Shown here: positions 45,665 through 53,461 of the stretch, one piece after another
Layout of the letters: each line of letters begins with the position of its first letter
Position numbering within the stretch: position 1 is the stretch's first letter
Source of the DNA: Bifidobacterium gallicum DSM 20093 = LMG 11596
Lineage (GTDB): Bacteria; Actinomycetota; Actinomycetes; Actinomycetales; Bifidobacteriaceae
Assembly (NCBI RefSeq): GCF_000741205.1
Contig: NZ_JGYW01000002.1
Location: forward strand, 248,001-312,000
DNA length: 64,000 nt
Direction: 5' to 3'
Translations under genes and position numbers: made by a program
Notes under the pieces: generated by a model
Seen by the model: only the letters and a program-made list of their open reading frames with translations
The model's database searches: none
What the model was told of the DNA's origin: nothing

Positions 45665-47845
45665 TCAGTCCTTGCCATTCATGATGTTGGCAATACGACG
45701 CATGCCCTTGGTCTCGAACAGGTGTTCAAGCGGCACCACATTGCCCTGGGCGTCCGCAAGCGGAATGCGCCAGTTCGGATACTCGTTGTTCGTGCCGGGC
45801 TGGTTCTGCGTGCGACGCTCGCCCGTACCATCAACGATCGCGGCAGCCTTGAGCTTGCACGGCGAATCCTGCAGCGCCACATAGAGTGCATCAACAATGC
45901 GTTCCACACGGTGCTCATCGTCGGCCAAGTCTTCAGGCTTGAGGAAGCCTTCATCGCACAGCATCTGCACCATGGCCTGCTGCTCGCGTTCGGCATTGGC
46001 CTGGAACTCGTCGGCGCCATCAGCCAACAGGCCCAGACGTTCACGCACCTTGACATGCTCAAACTCCAGGTAGCCTGCAGCCGGCGGCATATCATGCACG
46101 TCCACGGAAGCCAACGCGTATTCACGCCAGTGCTTCGGCGGCACAAACACGCCATCCATCTGCTCGAACCATTCCACAGCGCAGCCCAAGATGCCACGCT
46201 CGGAAAGCACCTTCGACACGTACGGCGGCACGACGCCCAAATCCTCGCCGACCACGACGCCATTGCCGCGAGATGCCTCAATGGCCAGGATGCTCAGCAT
46301 CGCATTGTGGTCGTAATAAACGTAGGTGCCATCAGTGGCCGGATGGCCCTGCGGAATCCACCACAGGCGGAACAAGCCCAGAATATGGTCGATGCGCACA
46401 GCGCCGGCCTGCAGGAACATGCCATGCACCATATCGCGGTACACCTTGTAACCGGATTCCTTGAGCGCGACCGGGCTCAGCGGCGGCTGGCTCCAATCCT
46501 GGCCCTGCTGGTTGAACATGTCCGGCGGGGCGCCCACGGTCGCACCCTTGGCAAAGCGTTCAGGATTCCACCACACATCGGCGCCCTGCGGATGCACGCC
46601 CACAGCCATGTCGGCCATGAGGCCGATCTTCATGCCGGCCTTGCGGGCCGCCTGCTGGGCCGCCTGCAGCTGCTCGGTGGCAATCCACTCGAGCCAGCGG
46701 TAGAACTCCAACGTTTCAGGGAAGCGTTCGCGAATATACGCGATTTCCGGGGAGTCCTTCGTGTACTTGTTCTCCCAGTTTTCGGGATCAGTGGTGGGCG
46801 CACCCCACTTGTCGTAGCACAGGCACCAGGTAGCGTAGGCTTCGAGCTCCTGGCCGCAATCCTGCTTGAACGCTTCAAACGCGTTCTTGCGATCGTCGGT
46901 ACGCGGGCCATCCTTGAAGATGATCCACAGCGCTTCCATCTTGGCCTGCCACATCGCGTCGCGGTCAATCAACTGCGCATCGCCATTGAGCGGTTCGACG
47001 GAATCATGCAGCTCGGCGATGCGAGCCTTCTGATCGTCGCTGAGCCCGTAATATTCAGGGATATTGCGCGGGCTGATGTAGGTGAAGTTGACAAACCGGC
47101 GCGACACAGGCAGATACGGCGATGGCGTCAACGGGGCCACGGGCTCGCCCGCATGCAACGGGTTCACGAGCACAAAGTCGGCGTTGGAACGCAGCTTGGC
47201 ATCCACGAGCAGCTGACGCAGGTCATCGAAATCACCCATGCCCCAGGACTGTTCGGAACGAATCGAATAAATCTGGGCCATCCAACCCCACAACGAACCG
47301 GCTTGCATCGGCGGCAACAGCGGAATGCGCTCAGGAGCGCTGATCAGCGTGGCTTCAGCCGTGCGGTCGCCAGCCTTGACGGTCAGCGTGTGATAGCCGA
47401 CTGGCAGATCAGCGGGCAACGTCAGCAGTGCCGCGCCCACAAACTCGCCATCAACATCATGCACCTTGGCATCCAGGTCGCCGCTGATCTGCAGATCGCC
47501 GGCATACGTCGTGCCATCTTCCAACGTGATCGTGGCTTCCGGTACTTCAAGCACGCCAACGTGCAGACGCACTTCTTCGCTCTTGCCAACCGTGTGCAGC
47601 ACCGTGGGAGCGACCAGACGGCTGTTTTCCTGGCGCTGGATTGTGGCGATGGCGTTCTCTACGTTCTCCTCAGTGGAGGCGTCGATACCCAACGCGGCGA
47701 GAATAGCGATGAGGACCTCGTCGCTAATCTCATGAAAATCATGGGACATGCCCGTGTAACTCGTGGCGACACCCAGCATGGATGCCAGACGAATGAGCGG
47801 CCGTGCGAGGCGCTCGGGCGATTCTGTTTCCTGTTGCTCTGTCAT
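45665..47845 (-). CDS. malQ: 4-alpha-glucanotransferase (amylomaltase)
   Basis: A 726-residue GH77 MalQ that transfers maltodextrin chains and releases glucose. An N-terminal beta-sandwich/accessory region (about 1-165) precedes the barrel with MQAGSLWGWMAQIYSIRSEQSWGMGDF. The nucleophile is D486 in AVRIDHILGLFRLWW, and the acid/base is the glutamate in GVVVGEDLGVVP. The start ATG at 47845 (MTEQQETE) was chosen; in-frame upstream codons to 47875 are possible. It probably acts with GlgX on glycogen-derived dextrins. Confidence 0.95.
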   Translation of the reverse strand: MTEQQETESPERLARPLIRLASMLGVATSYTGMSHDFHEISDEVLIAILAALGIDASTEENVENAIATIQRQENSRLVAPTVLHTVGKSEEVRLHVGVLEVPEATITLEDGTTYAGDLQISGDLDAKVHDVDGEFVGAALLTLPADLPVGYHTLTVKAGDRTAEATLISAPERIPLLPPMQAGSLWGWMAQIYSIRSEQSWGMGDFDDLRQLLVDAKLRSNADFVLVNPLHAGEPVAPLTPSPYLPVSRRFVNFTYISPRNIPEYYGLSDDQKARIAELHDSVEPLNGDAQLIDRDAMWQAKMEALWIIFKDGPRTDDRKNAFEAFKQDCGQELEAYATWCLCYDKWGAPTTDPENWENKYTKDSPEIAYIRERFPETLEFYRWLEWIATEQLQAAQQAARKAGMKIGLMADMAVGVHPQGADVWWNPERFAKGATVGAPPDMFNQQGQDWSQPPLSPVALKESGYKVYRDMVHGMFLQAGAVRIDHILGLFRLWWIPQGHPATDGTYVYYDHNAMLSILAIEASRGNGVVVGEDLGVVPPYVSKVLSERGILGCAVEWFEQMDGVFVPPKHWREYALASVDVHDMPPAAGYLEFEHVKVRERLGLLADGADEFQANAEREQQAMVQMLCDEGFLKPEDLADDEHRVERIVDALYVALQDSPCKLKAAAIVDGTGERRTQNQPGTNNEYPNWRIPLADAQGNVVPLEHLFETKGMRRIANIMNGKD

Positions 47846-47982
47846 GTGCATCAGTTTAAGCAAAAGATCAGCCAAACGCGCACGATTTCAACAAAACAAC
47901 CACGTTTTTTGGGACATTTGCCAAAATATGCATCAATTTGCGTAACCAATGCGCACCAAATCGCGGTATATTCCACCACTCA

Positions 47983-48663
47983 TCACAGTCGCGATCGCGC
48001 TGCGCGTGCCACTTCTGGCATTCCATCGTTGGCCAGACGAGTGATTGTCTCCTGGCTTGTCGATGGATTCAGCGCCACAGCCCGACGCACCATCGTCGAG
48101 AGCACCATCGGCGCCGACGGCTCAATCTCCACACCCAGTTTTCCTAGAAAATCAAGCGTTTGCGCATCCACATCAGGGTTTTGCGCGCCTTCCAGACGCA
48201 TTTTCCACGACGTCTGCGGATTATGCAGCGCAGCGGAACGCACCTGCGCATCATCATCTTTGGTCAAGCGGCCCACGAGCCAGTTCTTGCAATCCGTGTT
48301 GGAAGCCACCGCTTGGCGTACTTGGGCTTGGGCATCCTGCGACAGTTTGACGAGCACATTCGGGAACGGCATCGTTTGCGCCAAATGCACACGGTCCTCT
48401 ACGGGCGTATGCTCATTGCCAGCCACAGCCTCAAGCAATGCCGTCGCTCGCGAAAACGCAGCCAGATCGGCACGGTCAGGCAGCTCACGCACCGCAAAAT
48501 CATGCAATTCGTCAGCATTCTCGGAATGGCGCAGGTGTTCATACGTGGCCGTCAACGGTTCGAACTGCGCGGCTTCGGATTCAGTGTCATGCTGCGGTGT
48601 GGCAGCATCGGCAGGTTCGGCAACGGGTTGCTCAAGGTCAGCGTGTTCCTGAGGGTCAGCCAT
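47983..48663 (-). CDS. HEAT/leucine-rich-variant repeat protein
   Basis: A 226-residue protein. After an acidic Ala/Glu-rich start (about 1-40) come repeated helical units with patterns such as LVKLSQDAQAQVRQAVASN, LTKDDDAQVRSAALHNP and ITRLANDGMPEVARAARS. They resemble HEAT-like or leucine-rich-repeat-variant modules that bind other proteins. No catalytic motif is seen. The function is unknown. It lies between malQ and a YigZ-family gene, on the same strand. Confidence 0.75.
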   Translation of the reverse strand: MADPQEHADLEQPVAEPADAATPQHDTESEAAQFEPLTATYEHLRHSENADELHDFAVRELPDRADLAAFSRATALLEAVAGNEHTPVEDRVHLAQTMPFPNVLVKLSQDAQAQVRQAVASNTDCKNWLVGRLTKDDDAQVRSAALHNPQTSWKMRLEGAQNPDVDAQTLDFLGKLGVEIEPSAPMVLSTMVRRAVALNPSTSQETITRLANDGMPEVARAARSRL

Positions 48664-48717
48664 GACGCATGCATCCTTTACGAGGGTTGGGCGGAAATAA
48701 CAATGATACTGAAAAAA

Positions 48718-49362
48718 TCAACAAGACTGCGGCACGGCGCGCATCACAACGCCTTGGAAAACGGGCGAAACCGACGCGTTGAAACGCTCGGTGACGGCAG
48801 CGGACAGCGCGTCGACGTTCGCAACCGGCACGTTGAACCCAAGCTCCACGGCGTCCGTGTACTCGGTCGGCCCTTGCACGCCTTGCACGGCAGTCAGCAG
48901 CTGGCGGAACGGCTCGAGCTGGGCATACGTCAACGTGACAGTTCCCACGCGGCACTCGACGAGCTCAGCCTGCTCACCGGCACGCACAGCCATGACGGCA
49001 CCCGTGGAATACGCGCGCGTCAAACCGCCGGAACCCAGCAGAATGCCGCCAAAATAACGCGTCACTGTGACCACCGTATTGGTCAAGCCGTTCATGCGCA
49101 GCGCCTCAAGAATCGGCTTGCCAGCCGTACCGGACGGTTCCCCGTCGTCACTCATACGCTCACGCGCGTTGCCGAACTCGTCGCTGCATACCACAGCCCA
49201 CGCCACATGACGGGCTTTCGGATGACGCTCACGCACCGATGCAATGAACGCGAGCGCCTCGTCAAAATCCTCGACGTGAGCCGCGTCGCCGATGAACTCG
49301 GATTTTTTCTCGACAAAACTGTCGTGGGCCGGCGCGTCCGGCGGATTAAGCAACGTGCGCAC
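48718..49362 (-). CDS. YigZ / IMPACT family protein
   Basis: A 214-residue protein with the YigZ/UPF0029 core: KKSEFIGDAAHV, HVAWAVV, SDDGEPSGTAGKPIL and RYFGGILLGSGGLTRAYS, then an EF-G-like C-terminal domain. Eukaryotic IMPACT proteins regulate Gcn2; bacterial YigZ has no settled role, though links to translation have been suggested. Confidence 0.92.
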   Translation of the reverse strand: MRTLLNPPDAPAHDSFVEKKSEFIGDAAHVEDFDEALAFIASVRERHPKARHVAWAVVCSDEFGNARERMSDDGEPSGTAGKPILEALRMNGLTNTVVTVTRYFGGILLGSGGLTRAYSTGAVMAVRAGEQAELVECRVGTVTLTYAQLEPFRQLLTAVQGVQGPTEYTDAVELGFNVPVANVDALSAAVTERFNASVSPVFQGVVMRAVPQSC

Positions 49363-49496
49363 GACGCCTCCTGTCTTGTTGCAGCGAACTTCTCCACTCT
49401 AGCGCGAACCCAAGCGTACGTGGCGCGGGCAGCGTGATGCGACACGCGCACCCGAGTCGTGCGAGCATTCGGCAACCGAGCGGATGAACGCGGCGG

Positions 49497-50663
49497 TCAG
49501 TCGACGACGTTGAAACGCTCGCCCTTGAAGAACGAGACGATGTCTTGCACGACTTGGCGAGTCAGCTCATGGTAAGCGCCGTCCGTACGCCAAGCCACAT
49601 GCGGCGTGAGGATCAAACCCGGAATCGTGAGCAGCGGCGAGTCCTTGGGCAGCGGTTCCTGTTCGAACACATCGAGCGCAGCCGGCACGTCACCCTTGAG
49701 CAGGCGCGCTTCGAGAGCGCCGGGCTCGATGACTTCGGCACGGGCCGTATTGATGAACAGCGTGCCGGGGCGGATTGCGTCGATGACCTGCTTGGTGATG
49801 ATGCCGCGCGTCGAATCGAACAGCGGCATGTGGATCGACACGACGTCGGCCTGAGCGACGAGCTCTTCCATGCTGTCGACGGGCGTGACGTTTTCCGCGG
49901 CGAAATCTTCAGGTGACGTGTGCGAGTTCCAAGCCAGCACCTGCATGCCCAGGCCGTTGGCGATGTGGGCGACGACCTTGCCGATGCCTCCCAAGCCAAT
50001 GATCGCAAGCTTTTTGCCGTAGAGCTGCATGCCGTCCATGCCCGACCAGTTGCCCTCGCGCAGCTGCGTGTCGAGTTCGCCAACGTGACGCGCGAGTTCG
50101 AACATGAGCGCGATGGCGAACTCAGCCACAGCATGGTCGCCGTAATGCACGATGTTGCACACGCGCAAGCCCACCTGCTTGGCGCGGTCCAAATCAATAT
50201 AACTGGCGACACCCGTGCCGCCGAACGCGATGCATTTGACGTGCGTGGCGAGTTGTTCGAGCATGTCGTCGCTGATATGCATGCCGATATCCATGAGCGC
50301 GTCGGCGTCGGCCGCGCGCGTAAGGAACTCGGCCGGGTCCAGCGTGTAGTCCTCGTACATGCGCAAGCGGGCCACGTCTTTGAGCATCGGGAACCACTGC
50401 TTGAACGGCTCGATCATGCCCTCCACAACGTAAGGCATGACGACGAGCGGCAAATCGGTGCGGTCCGGTTGCGTTTCAAAGATGACCGGCGATGTGGCCG
50501 TGGCGGGAATGGTGCGCGTCGGGAAATCGGGGGTCGATCGGGACGCGAGGGACGCGGGAGCTGGGGAAGTCGGGGCGGTCGCGGGAGCTGAGGCTGAGGC
50601 TGGGGCTGGGGCGGAAGCGTCTCCAGTTGAGGAAGTGGTTTCAGTTGGGGTAGTTTGCTGCAT
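49497..50663 (-). CDS. D-isomer-specific 2-hydroxyacid dehydrogenase
   Basis: A 388-residue NAD(P)-dependent dehydrogenase. A low-complexity Ala/Pro/Ser/Thr N-terminal stretch of about 45 residues precedes the catalytic domain. The nucleotide motif is GLGGIGKVVAHIANGLG (about 205-220). The catalytic Arg-Glu-His set lies in NTARAEVI, DVFEQEPLP and TPHVAW. D-lactate dehydrogenase, hydroxypyruvate or phosphoglycerate dehydrogenase activities are possible; the substrate cannot be set from sequence. The ATG at 50663 was preferred over one at 50726; a later start that skips the linker is also possible. Confidence 0.88.
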   Translation of the reverse strand: MQQTTPTETTSSTGDASAPAPASASAPATAPTSPAPASLASRSTPDFPTRTIPATATSPVIFETQPDRTDLPLVVMPYVVEGMIEPFKQWFPMLKDVARLRMYEDYTLDPAEFLTRAADADALMDIGMHISDDMLEQLATHVKCIAFGGTGVASYIDLDRAKQVGLRVCNIVHYGDHAVAEFAIALMFELARHVGELDTQLREGNWSGMDGMQLYGKKLAIIGLGGIGKVVAHIANGLGMQVLAWNSHTSPEDFAAENVTPVDSMEELVAQADVVSIHMPLFDSTRGIITKQVIDAIRPGTLFINTARAEVIEPGALEARLLKGDVPAALDVFEQEPLPKDSPLLTIPGLILTPHVAWRTDGAYHELTRQVVQDIVSFFKGERFNVVD

Positions 50664-51009
50664 GCCTTCCACTGTAGCGAACAAAATGTGCGCTGGATTT
50701 CGCTCATGAAAACAAATGGCAACCACAGGGGAATCGGGGGGCGGTGGTGGCGGAGTTTGTGGGGGCGAGATGAGCGGGATGAGCCGGGTGATTGGGGTGG
50801 TCGGGGTGGTCGGGGCGGCTGGGGCGAGTTTGACGAGAGAGCTTGCGGGGAGAGACGAGCGGGGCCGAGTGAGGAGGGGCGGATTGGCGCCCTTGGGGCC
50901 GAATTGGTGAGGCTGGATTAGCGGCTCGGATTAGCGGGCCGGATTAGCGGAGAGAGGCGGCCACGCGGCTCGGCAAATGCCACAACTTGCCCCAATCCGT
51001 AGCGCGAAT
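50664..51009. repeat. G-rich low-complexity region with 13-bp repeats
   Basis: No gene is supported. The plus strand is very G-rich (50740-50830, GGGGTGGTC units). Three 13-base units start with GGATTAGCGG at 50915, 50928 and 50941. The region separates the dehydrogenase promoter from the palindrome copy. Confidence 0.65.
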
Positions 51010-51024
51010 GTACCACCGTGGTAC
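51010..51024. repeat. Sixth copy of the GTACCACCGTGGTAC palindrome
   Basis: An exact match to the array core at 19804-20028, with the same flanks (GTAGCGCGAAT on the left, AGAAGCGGTAC on the right) and the same orientation. It shows that the unit is dispersed. It lies about 350 bases upstream of the minus-strand dehydrogenase start. Confidence 0.9.
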
Positions 51025-51080
51025 AGAAGCGGTACGAGTTACGCGAGCAAAGAGGGCAACGACGATCGACGATGCGTTGG

Positions 51081-51128
51081 GAAGAAAGAGAGGAAGAAAG
51101 AGAGGAAGAAAGAGAGGAAGAAAGAGAG
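51081..51128. repeat. Four perfect 12-bp tandem repeats
   Basis: GAAGAAAGAGAG repeated four times without change. It is intergenic; copy number is likely to vary between strains. ORFs through it encode only Lys/Glu/Arg repeats. Confidence 0.9.
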
Positions 51129-51331
51129 GCTGCGGGATGGAGCGACGGAGTGGTGGGTAATGGGACGGTGACCTCTGTGGATCGTCAAGGAGTTACCGAC
51201 CCATTAGACGACCCATTAGCAACGCAAAAATACCACTTCTTACGCTGCAATACGCATGGTGAGCGGTTTGCGGAACATTGCCATAGATAGTCCTAAAACC
51301 TAGTGCTTCCAACGGTTTTGATAAAGAAAAA

Positions 51332-51360
51332 AGGGTTTCTGCGCGATTGGCAGAAACCCT
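51332..51360 (-). terminator. Terminator after tRNA-Ser(GCU)
   Basis: A 10-bp stem (51332-51341 with 51351-51360), followed on the minus strand by TTTTTTCTTTATC. Confidence 0.9.
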
Positions 51361-51365
51361 CACCG

Positions 51366-51452
51366 CGGAGTCAGAGGGATTCGAACCCTCGAGCCGCTTA
51401 CACGACTAACACCTTAGCAGGGTGCCCCTATCGGCCACTCAGGCATGACTCC
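51366..51452 (-). tRNA. tRNA-Ser (anticodon GCU)
   Basis: An 87-base class II tRNA. GGAGTCA pairs with TGACTCC, the anticodon loop is CTGCTAA, it has a long variable arm, and the T-loop is GTTCGAATC. No encoded CCA. It has its own promoter and terminator. Confidence 0.96.
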
Positions 51453-51479
51453 GGCGTTGCCAAGCGGCAACAGGTTGTA

Positions 51480-51507
51480 AGCATAGCACCTTTTGCCGAC
51501 CATGCAA
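51480..51507 (-). promoter_or_regulatory. Promoter of tRNA-Ser(GCU)
   Basis: On the minus strand, TTGCAT (51502-51507), a 16-base spacer and TATGCT (51480-51485), 28 bases before the tRNA. Confidence 0.65.
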
Positions 51508-51564
51508 ATTATGCGCGCTTCATCTGCACATTCCACACCACTTCACGAGCAACTTCACCTTGTT

Positions 51565-51608
51565 GTGGCGTGGAGGCCCCGCCCTTCAGGGCGGGGAGGA
51601 AACGCCAC
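51565..51608 (+). other. Left-end hairpin of the TnpB element
   Basis: A perfect 8-bp GC stem (51577-51584 with 51589-51596) with loop TTCA, inside an outer 7-bp stem (51565-51571 with 51602-51608). It is the kind of imperfect subterminal hairpin recognised by TnpA-type transposases. Confidence 0.75.
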
Positions 51609-51650
51609 AAGAAAAACGGTGGTCATAATGTTTCATAACGCGCGTAGTGA

Positions 51651-51656
51651 TATAAT
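51651..51656 (+). promoter_or_regulatory. -10 element of tnpB, probably leaderless
   Basis: A consensus TATAAT ends 7 bases before the ATG at 51664, so transcription would begin at or next to the start codon. No Shine-Dalgarno is seen and no good -35. Confidence 0.5.
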
Positions 51657-51663
51657 GAATCGT

Positions 51664-53109
51664 ATGAGCCAGAAGGTCGTGATTGAACGTGTCGAACTGC
51701 GGGGCGCGGCCCCGTTCCTCGGCATGGGCACACTGCCTTCCGGCGAGCAGGCACCCACGTATTCCGCCAATCCAGACATTGTGATGGATTGGTTGTGCGA
51801 TGCGTGGAGGTGCAGGTTCAATCAGTTGCGTTCCCGCCGTAAGAAATGGGACCGATACAAGGAACAGTTGGTGCCCATCGGCTACGCGGTGAACGAGTGG
51901 ACCGACCGGCAGGCGCGTATGGAATGCTCATGGCTTGCTGCGGTACCCGCCATGGTGTTGCAATCCCCGAACCGTATCGAGAACACGGAATGGTGGGCTG
52001 CGAACAAGCGTCGAAAAACCCTGAAGAAGCAAGGCAAGAATCCCGGCAGCATGCCTCGGTTCAAGAAGAAGCACGAACGCAAGTATTTCGTATGCTGGCA
52101 CAACAAGGGTGCGAACGCGAACTACCACCAATTCAACCGGCATCATGGGGAAGTCGTCATCGCCGGCCAGAATCCCAGCCAATACCGACTGGGCGGGCAG
52201 GGATGCCGGTGGAGCCTGCATATCCGTATCCGCGTCAGCCAACCCATCCGCGACTATACGAGTGTGGGCGTGGACTGGGAAGCCCGAACCCTCGTGTTCA
52301 TCAACACGCCCCAACCCGTCGAGCGTGCCATGACCGGTGCGATGGTGGGCATCGACCGTGGCGTCAAGCATACTCTCGCCCTGTCCGACGGCGCGTTCCA
52401 AGACCTACCTAAAGGCAAACTGGAGAAAATCGACCGTGAGATACGCCGTCGTCAGAAAGCACAGGCGCGCCGTGTCAAACTGTCCGGCCAGACCGGCAAG
52501 GAGTATCGCAAGCACCCGTCGAACATGTACCGAAAAACCCGGCAGGAAATCAAGGACTTGCACGCCAAGGCGCATAACATCATCGCCGACTGGCAGCACA
52601 AGGCCACCACCCGTCTGGTGCGAGACTATGACATCATCGTGCTTGAAGACCTCAAGCTTGACAACATGAGCCGCAAGGCAAAAGCGAAACCAGACCCTGA
52701 CAATCCCGGCAAATGGCTCCCCAACGGACAGGCCGCGAAACGAGGATTGAACCATGGGCTCCGCATCGCCGCGTTGGGCGGCATCACGCAAAAACTTGCC
52801 TACAAGACCTCCCTGACGGGAACCAACCGGCTGATTCTCGTCAACCCAGCGTACACGTCGCAAACATGCTCCCAGTGTGCACATTGCAGCACCGGAAACC
52901 GCAAAAGCCAAGCGGACTTCCAATGCCAGCAATGCCACATGCGCATGAACGCCGACCATAATGCGGCAATCAACATCCTCAAACGAGGATACGACCATTT
53001 GCTCGGCTTGGACGAAGCCGAACGCGCCAACACGGAACAAGACCCGCCGGAAGCAAATCGCAACCATCAGGCATCCGTACGAGCACGTAAAACCTCAGCA
53101 ACTCAATGA
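51664..53109 (+). CDS. tnpB: RNA-guided endonuclease TnpB
   Basis: A 481-residue TnpB, a transposon-encoded nuclease that uses an omega-RNA from the element's right end to cut DNA next to a short TAM. It has an N-terminal helical/beta region and a RuvC domain with D231 (GIDRGVKHTLALS), E328 (IVLEDLKLDNM) and D431 (MNADHNAAINIL). A zinc finger with CSQC and CQQC pairs lies between the last two. All catalytic residues are present, so it could be active. Starts at 51628 and 51655 are alternatives; 51664 was chosen because MSQKVVIERVELRG resembles family starts and fits the -10 position. Confidence 0.93.
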   Translation: MSQKVVIERVELRGAAPFLGMGTLPSGEQAPTYSANPDIVMDWLCDAWRCRFNQLRSRRKKWDRYKEQLVPIGYAVNEWTDRQARMECSWLAAVPAMVLQSPNRIENTEWWAANKRRKTLKKQGKNPGSMPRFKKKHERKYFVCWHNKGANANYHQFNRHHGEVVIAGQNPSQYRLGGQGCRWSLHIRIRVSQPIRDYTSVGVDWEARTLVFINTPQPVERAMTGAMVGIDRGVKHTLALSDGAFQDLPKGKLEKIDREIRRRQKAQARRVKLSGQTGKEYRKHPSNMYRKTRQEIKDLHAKAHNIIADWQHKATTRLVRDYDIIVLEDLKLDNMSRKAKAKPDPDNPGKWLPNGQAAKRGLNHGLRIAALGGITQKLAYKTSLTGTNRLILVNPAYTSQTCSQCAHCSTGNRKSQADFQCQQCHMRMNADHNAAINILKRGYDHLLGLDEAERANTEQDPPEANRNHQASVRARKTSATQ

Positions 53110-53166
53110 GTGCTGGAATCCTCAGCCGTTCACGGCGAGGAGGACGTCAAGGAGCCATCGACGCTG
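53000..53166 (+). ncRNA. Predicted omega-RNA and guide of TnpB
   Basis: By analogy with IS605-type elements, an RNA covering the 3' end of tnpB and the right end should have its scaffold end at 53150 (..GACGTCAA). It should carry the next about 16 bases, GGAGCCATCGACGCTG, as guide from the flanking DNA. The 5' boundary is a guess. The terminal TTCA hairpin is visible; the rest was not folded. Confidence 0.55.
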
Positions 53167-53461
53167 AGGGCCAGCAAACCGACAAAGGCGTGCAAAGTAC
53201 GTGCAGGACTTGCGCGCCGAAGCGCTTATGGAAGCTGCGCACTTGGTCGTTGTTGCTCTTCTACAATGGGGATGGTCAGCGCGTGCCAGCGTCGCTTCCC
53301 GCACTCGCAGCCCCGCGCCAACTACGCAACCGCCACGCAACCGCCACGCAACCACCCCACTGCCACTCGCCCTCCCAGCCATCCTAGCCACTCGCCTCAC
53401 TCAAACAACCCCCCACCAAACCCACTTCATCTCACCCATCCCGCTTTTCAAGGAGGCCCGC
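53167..53461. other. Region between TnpB element and dinB
   Basis: No gene is supported. The last 180 bases before dinB are C/A-rich with CAACCGCCACG repeats (about 53325-53350). The dinB promoter should be here. Confidence 0.5.

Larger units (their letters stand above)
51559..53150 (+). mobile_element. TnpB-only IS200/IS605-type element
   Basis: The element contains only tnpB; no tnpA is present. A left-end hairpin lies at 51565-51608, with an outer GTGGCGT/ACGCCAC stem and an inner CCCCGCCC-TTCA-GGGCGGGG stem. The right end carries a matching TTCA-loop hairpin (GCCG-TTCA-CGGC, 53126-53137) and closes with GAGGAGGACGTCAA at 53150, like other IS605-type right ends. The left boundary is estimated; TTCAC at 51554-51558 may be the target/TAM pentamer. 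It is inserted between tRNA-Ser(GCU) and dinB. Confidence 0.72.

Noticed and set aside
45596-48652. 1018-codon plus-strand ORF
   Set aside because: Antisense to malQ and the repeat-protein gene; its end is Ser/Ala-rich noise.
50977-51171. Small ORF encoding Lys-Glu-Arg repeats
   Set aside because: It only translates the 12-bp tandem repeat; no ribosome site.
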